Below, one piece after another: positions 10,619 to 28,527 of a stretch of DNA of 64,000 bases. The DNA is from Diphasiastrum complanatum (Eukaryota; Streptophyta; Lycopodiopsida; Lycopodiales; Lycopodiaceae), in assembly GCA_029204225.1 (NCBI GenBank), contig CM055104.1, forward strand, positions 51,053,457 through 51,117,456, given 5' to 3'. Every line of letters starts with the position of its first letter. Position 1 is the first letter of the stretch. The position numbers and the translations under genes are program-made. The notes under the pieces are model-generated. The model saw only the letters and a program-made list of their open reading frames with translations. It made no database searches and was not told where the DNA came from.

Positions 10619-11437
10619 TATCAAGCTATGTAAGTGTTATTTTTAACATTATCAAAATTATCAGTAGCCAACATAATCACGCTCAACAATCAAGCTGAAG
10701 AAATCACTTCAAGCGTTGTACTCACTGTTGATATTAATCAGAGTGCAATTTTCTGTCTCACTACTGTATTGTTCATTTGCGCAATTTGTACGAATCATTC
10801 ATCTTGAAAATTTCTGCTGCTAATTGTTGTGTTTCTGATCCTACATGCCTATGCTCAAAGCTTTGAGCTTCCGTTGCCAGTCATCCCCACGTTTTACGAC
10901 AAATACAAGAAAAGAATTGTTATTTTTAATTTTATAAAATTCATGAGAGATTTTGAGTACAATTATTGATGATAAACTAAGAACTAATGCAAACTATTTT
11001 GTAAAGTATTGAAATTCCCAAAAACAAAAAACTCAATAAAGATGTGCTGTGATTGGCACAAAATATTGTTATGCTTTGACTCAAAATTGATCATCTATTA
11101 GTGGGTTGCTTTTAAGATTAATTCTTTGATTGACACACTGAGCAATGGAAAATGTTATCACATTTCACATATATGTAGCTTGCATGTCATGGGTTCTAAT
11201 CTTCTAAATCTACCACCTGCCCATTTAACAAATTCATAAGTTTATGAATAGTGGCATAATCCTATATTTGTTGACAATCTTTTTGTACTTCATATAGCAA
11301 ATCGTTGACTAGTGTAATGGGCTATCTACCTATGTAGTGGCCTTTTCAATTTACAAGTTCTTAGAACTCATATGCACGTGCAAAGCAACTTGTTATGAGC
11401 AACTTGTAGGAGATGCAAGAGATCATAGGGCAACTCA
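10619..11437. repeat. 855-bp tandem duplication, copy 2
   Basis: Head-to-tail copy of the preceding unit with few substitutions and small deletions. Similarity ends around GAGATCATAGGGCAA, after which a field of short degenerate repeats begins. Confidence 0.93.
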
Positions 11438-11730
11438 CAGGATCAAAAGAGCTTGTAGGGAAACTCACAAGAGCTCATAAGAGCTTGTAAGAAAACTTAT
11501 AGAATCTCATAGGACAACCTCTAAGAACTCACAAGCGGAAACATGTAGGAGGTCATATGGAAACTTGTAAGAGCTCGTAAGCGAACTTGTTACAAACTCA
11601 GTCTCAGAGAACAACTTGCAAGAGCTTGTAAGAAAACTCTTAACAAGCTTGTTGTATTCATTATGTATGCATTATGACAACTAGTAGGAACTTGTAAGAG
11701 CTTGTAAGAGAACTCGTCAGAGCTCACAAC
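11438..11730. repeat. Degenerate short tandem repeats (AACTTGTAAGAGCTC type)
   Basis: Variants of AACTTGTAAGAGCTCRTAAG recur every 20-40 bases (for example AGAGCTTGTAAGAAAACT and GAAACTTGTAAGAGCTCG). The same motif seed is present at the end of each 855-bp unit, so the field may have grown from it. No coding potential is seen. Confidence 0.6.
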
Positions 11731-12010
11731 AAACATTTCTCCCAATTGCTTCGAGAGTGAAATATCAGATTGAGAGATAGCGCTATTGTGCTTTGATTAT
11801 CACAATAGATTGTTGTAGAAAGTGTTTGTGCAAGGTTGAGGTCTGCAAGTAGTTTCTATATCTAGATCGCCTCTTTGGTTGCATTTGTGGCAGCTATGTA
11901 CTCGGATTTCGTTGATGATAATAAAATTGAGGGCTACTTCCGACTGTTCCAGGAGATTGGGCCTTGGTTGTATAAAAATTTACAAATCCAAACTCTGACT
12001 CTGATATCGT
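11731..12010 (-). pseudogene. Copia RNase H fragment
   Basis: Translating the minus strand gives GPISWNSRK, a stop, PSILLSSTKSEYIAAT, then a KEAI segment and IYCDNQSTIALSLN with IFHSRS. These align with the copia RNase H series seen at 3-836 (SLSSTEAEYKAL, CDNLSAQSLASN, FHARSK). Stops and substitutions show an old fragment. No LTR or neighbouring domain is recognised. Confidence 0.7.
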
Positions 12011-12351
12011 AGAGGATTGCTAGGATGTCTCATGCATTCTTAGCAGTATGAGCTTCTTTATCATTTCAATATTTTTGCTGAATAGCAATGTATCATCCAT
12101 ATATAGGTTGGATTTCATTTCTTCAATCATTTTGTAAGATGGAACTGCTCTGCAGTTTTTCTCACATTGTCCAGATAGTGTCGAAGAATTTGAAACTATC
12201 TACAAAAATACATGTATTGTCAATGATGAGCATACTTAAAACGATTATTCAAGGGTTACCAAATAACAACTTCATTAGATTTGGTTATAATTTTTTGTCC
12301 ATTAACATTTCAGATCTCCATGTAGCAAGGATCAAGTGGATAAAGGTACAT

Positions 12352-12613
12352 TCTATTAGGGCTTTGCCATCGACAACAATAAATAGATCAGTAGATTAGT
12401 TCATTTTATTCACTAAGTTCAGTTCAAGTTTCAAGAGTAGTCATTCTTCTTCTCTTCTTTCTCTATTCCACCATAGACATTGATTGTTAGGGCTTTGCCA
12501 TCTACAACTATAAATAGATCAGTAGATTAGTTCATTTTATTCACTAAGTTCAATTCAAGTTTCAGGAGTAGTCATTCTTCTTCTCTTCTTTCTCTATTCC
12601 ACCATAGACATTG
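12352..12613. repeat. 131-bp tandem duplication (two copies)
   Basis: Copy 1 (12352-12482) and copy 2 (12483-12613) share GGGCTTTGCCATC, ATAAATAGATCAGTAGATTA and TTCCACCATAGACATTGAT at a constant offset of 131 bases, with a handful of substitutions. Confidence 0.9.
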
Positions 12614-13230
<617 letters not shown>

Positions 13231-13371
13231 TCATGTAATTTTCATATTGTTTTGATGTTTTTTAATAGCCATGAGCTCTTCCAACTCAAAAGAGCCATAA
13301 ATATATTTCCCATGTTTGTATACTATTTATAGTAAATCCTTGGCCTATTTGGATGTCCTTCTTAAAGCTTA

Positions 13372-14262
13372 TCAATAATAGAAAACTTCTAGATCTATTC
13401 CAGCCTCTTGATCTTCCTCTTGACCATAAAAGATATGAATATATTCAGACCTAAACCTTTGAAAATACTCCCTCTCAAACATATGATCTAGATCCAACAA
13501 GATCTCATCAATGCTTGATCTCCGACCTTCTTTGCCGAATGCTAGTGAAAACAATGCCACCATCATAAAGCAAAAGATAGATTCCAAACTTTCCATCCAA
13601 CATGAAGTAGAGTAGGTGAAATGAGTATGAAACCTAATAAAACCAGCCCTCTTGAGTCTATAACAAAACTCAATAAGCTCACCAATGAGATCTTCTTTTC
13701 CTTGAAGAAATTGCCTCTTGGTTTGCTCCATGTAGTCTTCTCCAGCCAACTTTTTGCCATCTTGATCATGAATGATCAATTCTTTGAGTTGATGAAGAGA
13801 TTTGAGATCCATGCCTTGGATATTCCCAAAACCCAATCTTCCATTTCCCTTTCCATCACAAGGCTCCTTCTTAATGATTGAATCATAAGAAGTAGAAATC
13901 TCAAAAACATTAGAAGCCATGAAAAAAAATCATTCGTACCTTCAACATAAGGATGATTGAAGTACTCTCTTTTTTCAAACAAGAAATTCTACTCAATGAT
14001 TTAGGTAATGACTCATATGATAATGATTCTTCCTCACTATCATTAACAATGACATCATTCAAAGTACATCCTACTTTGAATACCTCACATACTTCTCTTC
14101 TTCTTGACTTGTGACTATCTCTCGCATCAAGTCTCATGATAGAACCATTTGATCTACTCTCTTTATGAAGAAATGTGACATTCCGTGTTGCACAAATGAC
14201 TTTCTTGGAATCATAACAAAAAAATGTAGAAGAACCACCACCTTCATGCATGCACCTTATTA
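13372..14262 (-). pseudogene. Second copy of the copia-borne replacement frame
   Basis: On the minus strand this matches the plus-strand element from about 3412 to 4270. Shared stretches include FLHKESRSNGSI, DSHKSRRREVCE, GCTLNDVIVNDSEEESLSYE, TSIILMLKV, MASNVFE, GEDYMEQ and SSIDEILLD with DHMFE. It is split into two frames (14251-13910 and 13920-13372) by an indel at the hydrophobic run, and has a further frame disturbance inside the second part. Where the plus copy has TAG (4227-4229) this copy has CAA and stays open to YFQRFRSEYIHIFYGQEED. Similarity stops abruptly at about 14262. No gag, protease or LTR accompanies it. Confidence 0.8.
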
Positions 14263-15899
14263 CAATCGCAAGTGAAGATCTTCAAGAATCCTGTCACATG
14301 CAAACCAAAAGGACACCTGTGGGGAGACCTCTTAAGATCGACGTAGTGCTTAGCTCTATCCTAAGCACTCCAGATACAATCACTGGCCATTTGCATGTTC
14401 ACAGATTCCAGCTGAATCTGTGAACACGGTTCTTTCTCGTTCTTATTCTCTGTTACTTCCGTTGGTTACAGTTCTTTATGGTTTTAATCTTCTTGTTAGA
14501 ACGGTTTCTCTGCAGAAATGTTTCTTAGATTACAACGCTGTATTTCCAACCTGTCACTGGGGAGAAACAGCTATGTTACTCAGCTACATGCATTTACAAG
14601 CCATGCAACCAGTCTTAGCTCAACGTAGATCAACGTTTTGAAGCAGAGAGCTAATCTAACTACCAAACTAACTCAGGAAAATATGGAAAAAAAAAACAAG
14701 AAAACTAGCTTCCTAACAGCATTCTAGCAGCCCAAGGATCAAGAAACACCCATTTCTTGATGCTTGGATTACCCAAGAACAATCAAGGACAAGATTGTTA
14801 GTGAATATGCAAATCAGATCCACAATCTCAGCCTCTATAGTTTACCTGCATGCTAAAACTACAAAATCAAGAAACAAAAAAGTTAATCCACATCTACATT
14901 CCATAAAACAAAAAAGTAAGCAAGAGATCTAACTAATCCACAACACAAAAGAAAATCTAAACATGCTCATAGAAATTTCACTCAAGAACATTGCCATGAA
15001 CAAGGAGCTTTACAATTATCAAGAACTCGTGGAAGATCTTCTTTATTCACTCAAGAGTAATTGACAATAAAATCAAAAGCTCCCTCACAAGAGAGGGGGG
15101 CCCTTAAATAAGCAAGAGGGCTGCCCATGTGGAGCCCAAGTGGCAATTTCACCAAATTAGAGATTACATGTGGAATTTGCCCTTCCACTAGAGGTCACCA
15201 TCAAAAGGTGGCTCACTCTAATTTATTTAAGGGGTCTACACTATTTACAATGCCTAGGAAATATTACTAGCTCCTACATGGTCGTTCCTTCTCTGGGATA
15301 CACCATGTAGGCTCACATAGAAAATAATTGTCACCCTAGCTAGTAATCCTCGGCTCTCATGCCAAGCTCTCAACTTCTTCTGCTCTCCTCCTTCTGAGAC
15401 CGCCTTGGTCATGGGTGAGAGATATTCTGTGTCTTCAGCTTGGCTCGGCATCTGGGGATTCTCTGGAATCCGCTAGCATTATCCACCCCTAATCTGGTTG
15501 CAGGACCCACTGCAACACAGGTGATGTCGTTCTGCTCGGCACTTGGAAAAGGGGTTTTGACATTCTGCGAGTAAATCACTTGCGAGTTTTGCGAGTTTTT
15601 GCGCAATGAGAATAGCAAAAATTGAATGCACATGGCATGCCATAAAATTTTGACACTTTTGGAAGTCCATTGAGTCAGTGGTGATGAAAATCAAATTCTC
15701 AATTTCATTAGTCCAAGAAAATTGTATATGGTTAATGGGATATGATGTTGTGCAGTTGCACATTTGAATTGATAGTAACTATAGTAACTCTAACTCCTAA
15801 ATCAGCATGACTTTGGAGGCTACTTCAGTTCGAGGCCAGGAGTTGACAAGGCCCACTTGACTTTTAGCCTTGCTTTGATGTGTTCCAATTGGTTGTATT

Positions 15900-15900
<1 letters not shown>
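14263..15900. other. Interval without recognised gene
   Basis: Short open frames on both strands show no domain. A TTATTTAAGGGG-type stretch lies near 15220 and a run of G near 15096, which may belong to an unrecognised LTR, but no paired repeat is seen in the window. Confidence 0.4.
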
Positions 15901-17154
<1,254 letters not shown>

Positions 17155-20100
17155 CTATGAGTGGGGGGGGCTGATAAGGATGGTCCAACCATGGTTGTCC
17201 AATACAACCATGCATATATCTAGGCTGGCCTTAAGTGTCTCAGCAAACCATTTGTTCCACGTGGAGCCACCGCCAACGAAACCATCAACTGTGTACCCTG
17301 ATGGCAAGTCCACAATGATGATGTTGACACTGTAGGTGGTGCTCTTACCTTTCCTAATCCTCTTGGAAGAATTATTTCTATCCATAAAGCATTTCATGGT
17401 CTGATATTCTTGTAGATTGTCCCCATGAGATAATCATTCCCTTACCATGTTTACATCACCCACAAATGACCTCAATAGTATATGTTAACTTGGTGTTAAC
17501 ACCTACCATGTCCACCTTCATGTACTCATACTCCTCACGTCTTCTTTTAGCAGGTGTGTAAGGCATGGTATCTTGTACATAGAAACAAAAACTCATTTGA
17601 ATTATAAATGGAATAAGATTTAAAACAAGCAATAATTAACCAAAAGGAAAACACGAAGATGGAGCAAAGTTAAAAGGTTGTTGTGAGTACGTCTATAGGC
17701 TGCATAGCATCATCAACTTTCTCCTTGCTCTTCTTCTCTACAACCTGAGGCTTCTCGGGAGAGGCAATAAGGAAGGACCTCAGTGCCATCTCTGTCGCTG
17801 CTGCATCATCATCATCATCCACAACCAAACGTCCTTTCTCATGCAGCTGGTATTGTGTTTTTTCCTAGGTCCTTGAAGTCTATCCACCAAGGACAAAACT
17901 TCACTTCCCACTCACTCAGGCCATTTTTCTATTGAGATTGGCCTTTGCAGAGTACATAGAAACCTCCTTCTTCATGGAGATTTGATTCCACATATCCATT
18001 ACTTGAGGCATTTCCTCCACAGCATGCTTCACTTTAAGATAAAAGAAATATATGTCCAATCGAACACATCAAGTTGGATCACAATAAAAAAATCTCATAA
18101 ACAAATTTTACCATGCAAATGTAAAAACATTCAATGTCACCTCCACATCACACGCTTTGTTGCTAGCTTCGCCTCTTCCTTTGCCTCGGTGGTCAGGATG
18201 GGTTCCATCACAGAAGAATCCCCAAACCTCAACCTGATAGATGTAAAATATTTCATGAAAGTGTTTGTAGCAGATTCCAGAGATCCTATAACATGCACAA
18301 AAAACACATTGTCAAATCAAGTTTAAAAATAATAATAATTATCAATGCGAAGGGCTTCAAAATTTCTCAAATGATTATTTTACTCCTAGCCAGAATTTGA
18401 AATTTATTTTAATGAGTTTGCAGGCATAGCATTTTGTATACTATCCTTTGGAAGCTAAAAAATGTGCAACGTACTATTATAGTCTCTTATTGCAATCTAT
18501 GCTAAAAACACCTGATCCCTGCTATTTTTCACATGAATTTCATTATTTGGTACTTTGTTCAAAACAACCGAATCTCAATGTCAATCTGTAACAAGCCTAA
18601 GCCTAGATTTCAATTAGCATAATGTATCAATGCTTAAGCTGCAGATGTGAAACCAACATATGTTCATCCTTTTCCTTAAAGAAACTTCTTATAAGATGCA
18701 GACGGTGTATGACGTTTGCAGAGTTCCAGAGTAAAGCAAGTTCTAGGCAGAACTCTAGGAGATCCTATGCATAGTCTATAAAGTCAGCGTGGTTATTAAA
18801 TATAATCCCCCCCTCCCCAACACCAAAAGAGTCCTAAGGATAAAAACATTGTTACTCAAAATCAAATGTATAGTGCAAACTTTGTTTTAACTGGAAAGGT
18901 TTCTTCATTTTTATGCAATAATCTTCAAAACCTCTTGTCCAATAATAAAATACCTCATTGGCAAAGGGTTACCTCCAGCATCCTAAAATAGCTCAAGAAC
19001 CCTGAAAGCCTCCAGTCTGAGTGCCTCGTAGAATAATTCTCTGACAACCCAAATGCAAAACATCTTGTCACCAACAGGAATATTGTACTGGTCTCGAGCC
19101 ACAGCTCCTCCCAAGCAATTTTGAGCCACTAACACCTGGTCTCATTAGAAACATCTGCCAAACACAAAGCATTCAATTTCTCCAAACCCAATGAGAATCC
19201 CTTTTCTTCCAAAGCTTTTGTGGTTATCATTCTAAACCACTTATCTCCATTCTTGGGATCCACAACACCCAATCATTTACTCATTCGATTGCCATATTTT
19301 TTTCTTATATGCAATTCAACATCGGCCTGATGTTTTAATTGAGTTGATGTGTCAGTCATCTTACTCAATAGCTCATCAACCTCCCGCTGAATCTCATTCT
19401 GGATACATAAAAAGCAATACATTATGCATCTTGAAATTTTCAAACAAACAATGAAAGTGATGGAATCTTTTTCAGAGACAAGAGAAGCACTTACATTATA
19501 CACAATCTTTGCCAACATAAAGCGTGTAAGTGGGTACCATGGCAAAATCCCCTTTCTCTTCTCCAGATCTCTAACAATCTGAACTTGAGCCAACTCTTCT
19601 GTTGTGAACTTATTTTGAAAATATGATGCGTCACTCTCTACCAATTTTCTCACTGAGAACAACACATCTTTCAACTCCGTCGTCACCACTGCTTCCTCAT
19701 TCAATCTACAAGTAGGCACACATTCATGGTGAGGCAATATCAAACATTAATAAATTCAGCCTTAACACAGATTGAATAAAAAACAAGGAACATACGTAGC
19801 TAGCCAAAAAAGTAAACTACATAAAATTGCTTACTTGTTGATTCTATTTAACGCTGTCAACAATGGCATGGAATCAGAAGGTGAAACGTGTATAAATGTG
19901 GCCTTCACTGAAACATGCTTCTCTCTGTCAAAACGAAATGACTCGGCAATCTCTTCAATCCACGCCTTTTTTCTATGATTTTCGTCCCAGCACAAGAACA
20001 TCTTTTCAGAAAGGTCAGCCCAATCTTCATTGTTGGCAAGTTCTCTCTCAAATGAGTCATTCACTTCCATCCATATTGAGTCCCATGTGGCTTTGATCTC

Positions 20101-20538
20101 ATTATTAACTTTCACAGATACGCCACCTAATCCTTGCAAAGACAACACAAAGGCTCCCTTTTCTTCAAGGTAACCGTCCATTCTGAAAGTAGTCTTAAGA
20201 ACTTATTTTAATGGTCCAACCTGATGAACACTCTCATGGATGTAAACTCTACACAGAGGAATAGCTGGAGGAGGAGTATTTCTTACCATCCTCAAACGCT
20301 TCATGGTGGTCGAAAGCATCTCCACATGAAAGTTTTGTGGAATGGCAAAATTCTCATCGTCTTGAGACTTACCTTTTTTCTTTTTTCCATCATCTTCAGA
20401 GTCATCCAAGCTTACATCCTCATGCAAGTCTGCCTGCAAAACACGGAACTGAGTAGATAGCTCCTCTTCCTCTTGTGTCTCGTCCATCACGATATCTTCC
20501 AAGCCCTCAACTGGGATGTTTTCTCTATCACTAGACAT
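17155..20538 (-). pseudogene. Unknown multi-segment protein, minus-strand partner of the transposon
   Basis: Exon-like segments in order on the minus strand: 20538-20203 (starts MSSDRENIPVEGLEDIVMDE; acidic, then basic DDGKKKKGKSQDDE), 20181-19831 (MDGYLEEKGAFVLSLQGLGG, then KMFLCWDENHRKKAWIEEI), 19743-19273 (VRKLVESDASYFQNKF, ILPWYPLTRFMLAKIVYN), about 17935-17690 (EWEVKFCPWWIDFKDLG, then VVDDDDDAAATEMALRSF and EKPQVVEKKSKEKVDD) and 17397-17155 (MKCFMDRNNSSKRIRKGKST, then NIIIVDLPSGYTVDGFVGGG). Introns seem to separate them but splice sites were not settled for every joint. I do not recognise a domain. A host gene is the alternative, but the opposed transposase argues for an accessory transposon protein. 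Confidence 0.4.
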
Positions 20539-20540
20539 TT

Positions 20541-20905
20541 CAATATCTCTAAACCACTTAAAAAGCGTTGTGACTCAGTCTCAACTCTCCTGTACATGGA
20601 CCTTGTCAAAACCATTCTGCAAAATTTTTTTAAAATGAATCCATTCAACCATTCTGCAAAATTTACAACATTGGAACTTTATTTATATATAGCATCTTAG
20701 GATGGAATATAGAGCTCGTTCAAAAACAGAGTTTGGACTATAGAGGTCGTCAAGGTACTGCCTCTGAAAACTGAAGCTGGTACTTTTTTACACACTTTAT
20801 GAAGTTGAACATTTACATGTAAGCATTTCTTGGTGTAGAATCCTCCCTCTTCGGACCACTTTTTCTCTCCTGAGTTTTATTGATCAGCTTCAAAATTCAA
20901 GGTTC
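20541..20905. promoter_or_regulatory. Central region between divergent transposon genes
   Basis: The first ATG of the minus-strand set is at 20538 and that of the plus-strand set at 20906. The AT-rich interval between them, with TTTATTTATATATAGC near 20680, could hold a bidirectional promoter. This is inferred from position only. Confidence 0.3.
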
Positions 20906-23900
20906 ATGGCAACCATAAGGATCATGTTTCGTGACTCGGAATTCTTCTATGAAGGAGAGGATGGAGATAGCACAAGGATTGTGGAGGATGTGATCAACAC
21001 ACATTTTTCGCTGGCAAATCAGAACTTTCGGGCCTATCATTCAATCTCTCAAATATCTGCCAGCGCTCCCATTTTGATTCCTTGTGGAACATTTGAATAT
21101 TAATGCTACAAAATTTTTCGTTGTCGAACATAGTCCAAGCAAAAACATTTCTATACAACTTGAATCTAGTTTGCAGAAGTCCAATCACATAGATCAAGAT
21201 GCAATGGTTATAATGGATTTGGATCACGACACATCTCCCAATCCACATTGGAATGCAAATCCTTCTCCTGTTGCACAAAAACCTCCCAGTACAACCACTC
21301 AAGTATCAGATACAATGCATGTATTTGACTTGATCAATAGTCTTCCCATCAACAGTAAATTATGAGAGCTTGTTAATGGAGTGAAAAATATTCTCATTGT
21401 GGATGAGCTTCTAGGCAGATACAATGGTGATGTCATCTATGAATTGCCAAACATTTCTGAAAAGCACAGTTCAATGGAGGGAGAGCAAGGATGGCCACCC
21501 TTGGGTACGTTATGTAACAACCACTATTTATGGTTTTGCTGGTGATGTTTGAAAGTCGTATTGTGGAGGCTCTTTCGTATGTGAGAACGAACTATGTAGC
21601 AATTTACAATCTTTTGGAAATGCAAACAAAAGCAAATGGAAGAGAAGATTGAGCGTGCGTTGTCCTCTTAATACCGTGCAGAAACATCATGGTGGATTTT
21701 CGTGTTATCATTGTAGTTTTAGACCAACTTGTGTTGGGTCTTGTCCTGCCAAAGTATATTATGTTATACCACATGATGTTCGGTATACAAGGCTCGCAAT
21801 TCATTTAGGGTCACATTGTCATGAGGTGGCTGAAGGTGAATGTTTGCATACAAGGAATATTGTCAGAAATCTGGTTGAAGATCAAGTTTCTAAATTGCCT
21901 GGTGTGGGACAAAAGAAAATTGAAAAAAGGTTGCAAAGGAGTTGATAATGAATCAGTTTCTCTCTGAAAATGGCTCTACGATTGAGATGTTAGATGCTGA
22001 TAGATTTTCAGCTATGTTGGACCAATTACAACCCTTGACGAATCAAAGAAGGTGGTATAGAAAAATTTATCTGCCTGGATTGTTTTCATTATCGATTTTT
22101 TTTCTAGCATACGTTTTGCATGTTCTGTTGTGTGCTAATGACTGGTTCTTTCACTGAATAATGTCAGGTTGAGAAAGTGGATAGATGACTTCAAAACCAG
22201 CAATCAACCCAACATGGACTCCGTGGATTCCATTCTGAAACTTAAAGAGAAGTGTCAGTATGACTATTTCCAAGGATCCTTGTTCCCTGGGCAGGTTTTA
22301 GATATTGATAATGAAAGATGTTTTATCTTCAAGATGTCTACTGTTGGGCCGGCTTCAGGTGTGACTATTGTCAAACAAAAGCAGAAGGGTGGTGCGCTGG
22401 AACACTCATGGATATGTTTTGATCATGTTAAAAGAATATGTGGCTGGACCACAATGGCAGCCTATGTTTATGATCCCAGGTCTATATATTCCATTGGACG
22501 ATTTCTTTTCATATCATTCTAATCAATTGCTATCTATCTAAGAATTAGAACTTCCTTGTGCAGTATACAAAGCTTGCAAATGATAGCTATTTGTGAGATG
22601 AAGGTGGAAGACACAAAGGTGCAAGTAAAGTTTTGGAAAATGCTGAATGTTGTCATGCAAAAACATGGTTTGGAATCTGTACAATTTAGAAGGTTTATGG
22701 CAGACGAAGCAGGTGCCAATTAGCCAGCTGTCAAGAGGATCTATGGTAGCGGAGATGATGTGCCCATGGAGGGACGTGAGCGGTCTTGTCTTTTTCATTT
22801 TAAAGATAGTTTGAAGAAACATGTAGACCAATGCATCATACAAGACAAACAAGGTAAACACATTTCTATATGTGAGGATTGAAGACTAGCGGTGGACATG
22901 ACTGATGCCAATGCAAAGTACAACATAGTGAGGACCTTCTGGCGATCAGGAGGTGCATATTCTAGCCAAATACCAGCATTGGAAGCATGGCTATCTTGGT
23001 GGCACATAAGATATTCTCATTGGGAAAGATACATGGATGCGGTGAGAGTGTGCAAGGTTTTGCTATTAATTTTTATTTCATTGTTTGTAATTTTCTCTAA
23101 GATCATAATTTGTGCTCCATTGATTGGCAGGTGGTTGAGGACAATGATATTGTCCATATGCTCACAGTGAATTTGTCAGAGTCTTGGCATGGTACTTGGC
23201 TTGCTGCTAAGGCCTATCGTTCACAATTGTCTCTCTACGATGCATGTGTGGGTGATATGGTAAACGCCATTTTGCAAAGTGCTCAATATGCTTCCTACAC
23301 TAAAGGTCGACAAATAGGAATAGGGCCTAGCCTTGAAAAGTTGATCAGTAGAGTAATGTCCAATAAAGCATCTGCCATGCAAGGGCAACCATTTGTCAAT
23401 CTTGTGTGTGATGCTATTGATTTTGCATCATTGTCTTCTGGTTCTTCTACTCTGAGTGGCAATGAGAAGAGTGTTCCCAGAAAATGCCATGTGGCTGATT
23501 GGACAAAGGATGATGTCAATGTCTCCCACAGGCCCGATATTGCGTATGTGAATGTGTCGAGACAAAGCACAACTCAATCTGAAGTGCCTCATCGTGAACA
23601 CATCGTCAAACGACATATGCAACTTGCAAGTGCTATTGCAGAAAGAGAGATTCACAAGACCATGTGGGCTATACGATGCATACCAAGTGGCAGTAAAATA
23701 ACTTGTATGGGCATGCTAGATGGTAGAAAGAAATGCGGATTTGTTGATAATAGGGAAAGCAACAGAAACCATTGTTGCTCCTAGTTTTTTGGTAGACGTT
23801 AGTATAATAGCGGTGAAACAAGCAATATATTTGGTTCTGTCCTACTGATATCACTCATACATGGCAGCTGAATAAAAATATATTGATGGCACCCTCCAAA

Positions 23901-24180
23901 AATGAAGGTAGATGGTGTGTAAGCATTGGAACATCCCTTAGCCAAGATGAGATAGACATACTAAATAAGGGTGGCTTCATGTTGGAGTGTATGGAAGAAC
24001 ATGAAACTAGAACAGCATGCCCATTTGATGGGCAACAAACAGGCCCACACATGGAAGAATTTGCAACTCCTCTGCAAAAAGGAAAGACCAGAAGAAGGCA
24101 CTCAATTTCTATTGCTGCAAAGGAGAGAATTGCAAGAGCTATCGAAATGAGGGCATGCATTGTCAAGGAGGATGTGAAGG
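20906..24180 (+). pseudogene. Zinc-finger, MULE-like transposase, decayed
   Basis: Segments in order: 20906-21365 N-terminal part (MATIRIMFRDSEFFYEGEDG), broken by a shift near 21095; about 21370-21945 a Cys/His region (CGGSFVCENELC, then FSCYHCSFRPTCVGSCPAK, IHLGSHCHEVAEGECL) like WRKY/GCM-type fingers; 21942-22157 and 22169-22522 (MNQFLSENGSTIEMLDADRF, RKWIDDFKTSNQPN, QKGGALEHSWICFDHVKRI); 22560-22880 with FRRFMADEAGAN, a stop, and GRERSCLFHFKDSLKKHVDQ, resembling the Cys-x2-His motif near the second catalytic acid of MULE-type transposases; 22892-23784 (VDMTDANAKYNIVRTFWRSG, LSESWHGTWLAAKAYRSQL); and 23883-24180. GT-AG-like junctions with short introns appear between several segments. Stops show it is inactive. 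Superfamily assignment is tentative. Confidence 0.5.
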
Positions 24181-24439
24181 TTTGTGAGTCATTGAGTTTA
24201 AATGTATTTCTTGACCTAGTTTGGAATATTAGTCATTATGTTATTGTCGGTGTTAGTTACTTGCAAATTTTAACTTGTGGCATTCAGCTCGTCCATCTGT
24301 TACATTTTAGCATGATGAAAGAAGTTTACTTGTGTACTTTGTCCCTAAACACTACAAAAAAAAAAACAAAAATAATACAAATCAAAGAAATATAAATTTT
24401 AATGTGATCATGAATTCAAGACATGCCAGTTGCCATTCT

Positions 24440-26626
<2,187 letters not shown>

Positions 26627-26929
26627 ATGGTTATTACACTTTATTCACTTTTCAAAATGTGATGAATTTCCTTATGGTACTAAACCAGTGTAAATGCCTT
26701 ACCTTGCTAAACTTAGTAACATGGCCCCTAAGAAGTTTTCTTAAATTTTTTAGTCTTTTGGTGGGAAACTTGGTTTTCATCGAACGGCTATGATTAGTGC
26801 ACATTATAGGGATTCAATCTAACGATGCTTTAAGCACCTGGTGCACTAAGAGAAACTGAAATATCTATAACTACAAAGTCAACGATTGCGGTCACATATG
26901 AAGCACAACTCAACCGCATTGTATCGTGA

Positions 26930-28527
<1,598 letters not shown>

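Larger units (their letters stand above)
17155..24200. mobile_element. Probable two-gene DNA transposon with divergent transcription units
   Basis: Two sets of exon-like open segments point away from each other around a roughly 360-base centre (20540-20905). The plus-strand set (20906-24180) carries a Cys/His-rich finger and a transposase-like core; the minus-strand set (20538-17155) encodes an acidic protein of unknown type. Divergent paired genes are known in several plant DNA transposon superfamilies. The terminal inverted repeats were not located; both flanks are CT-tract fields. The grouping into one element is an inference from arrangement and shared decay. Confidence 0.45.

Noticed and set aside
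11438-11730. Possible CRISPR-like array
   Set aside because: Repeats are degenerate, unequal in spacing and have no unique spacers; the host is a plant nucleus.
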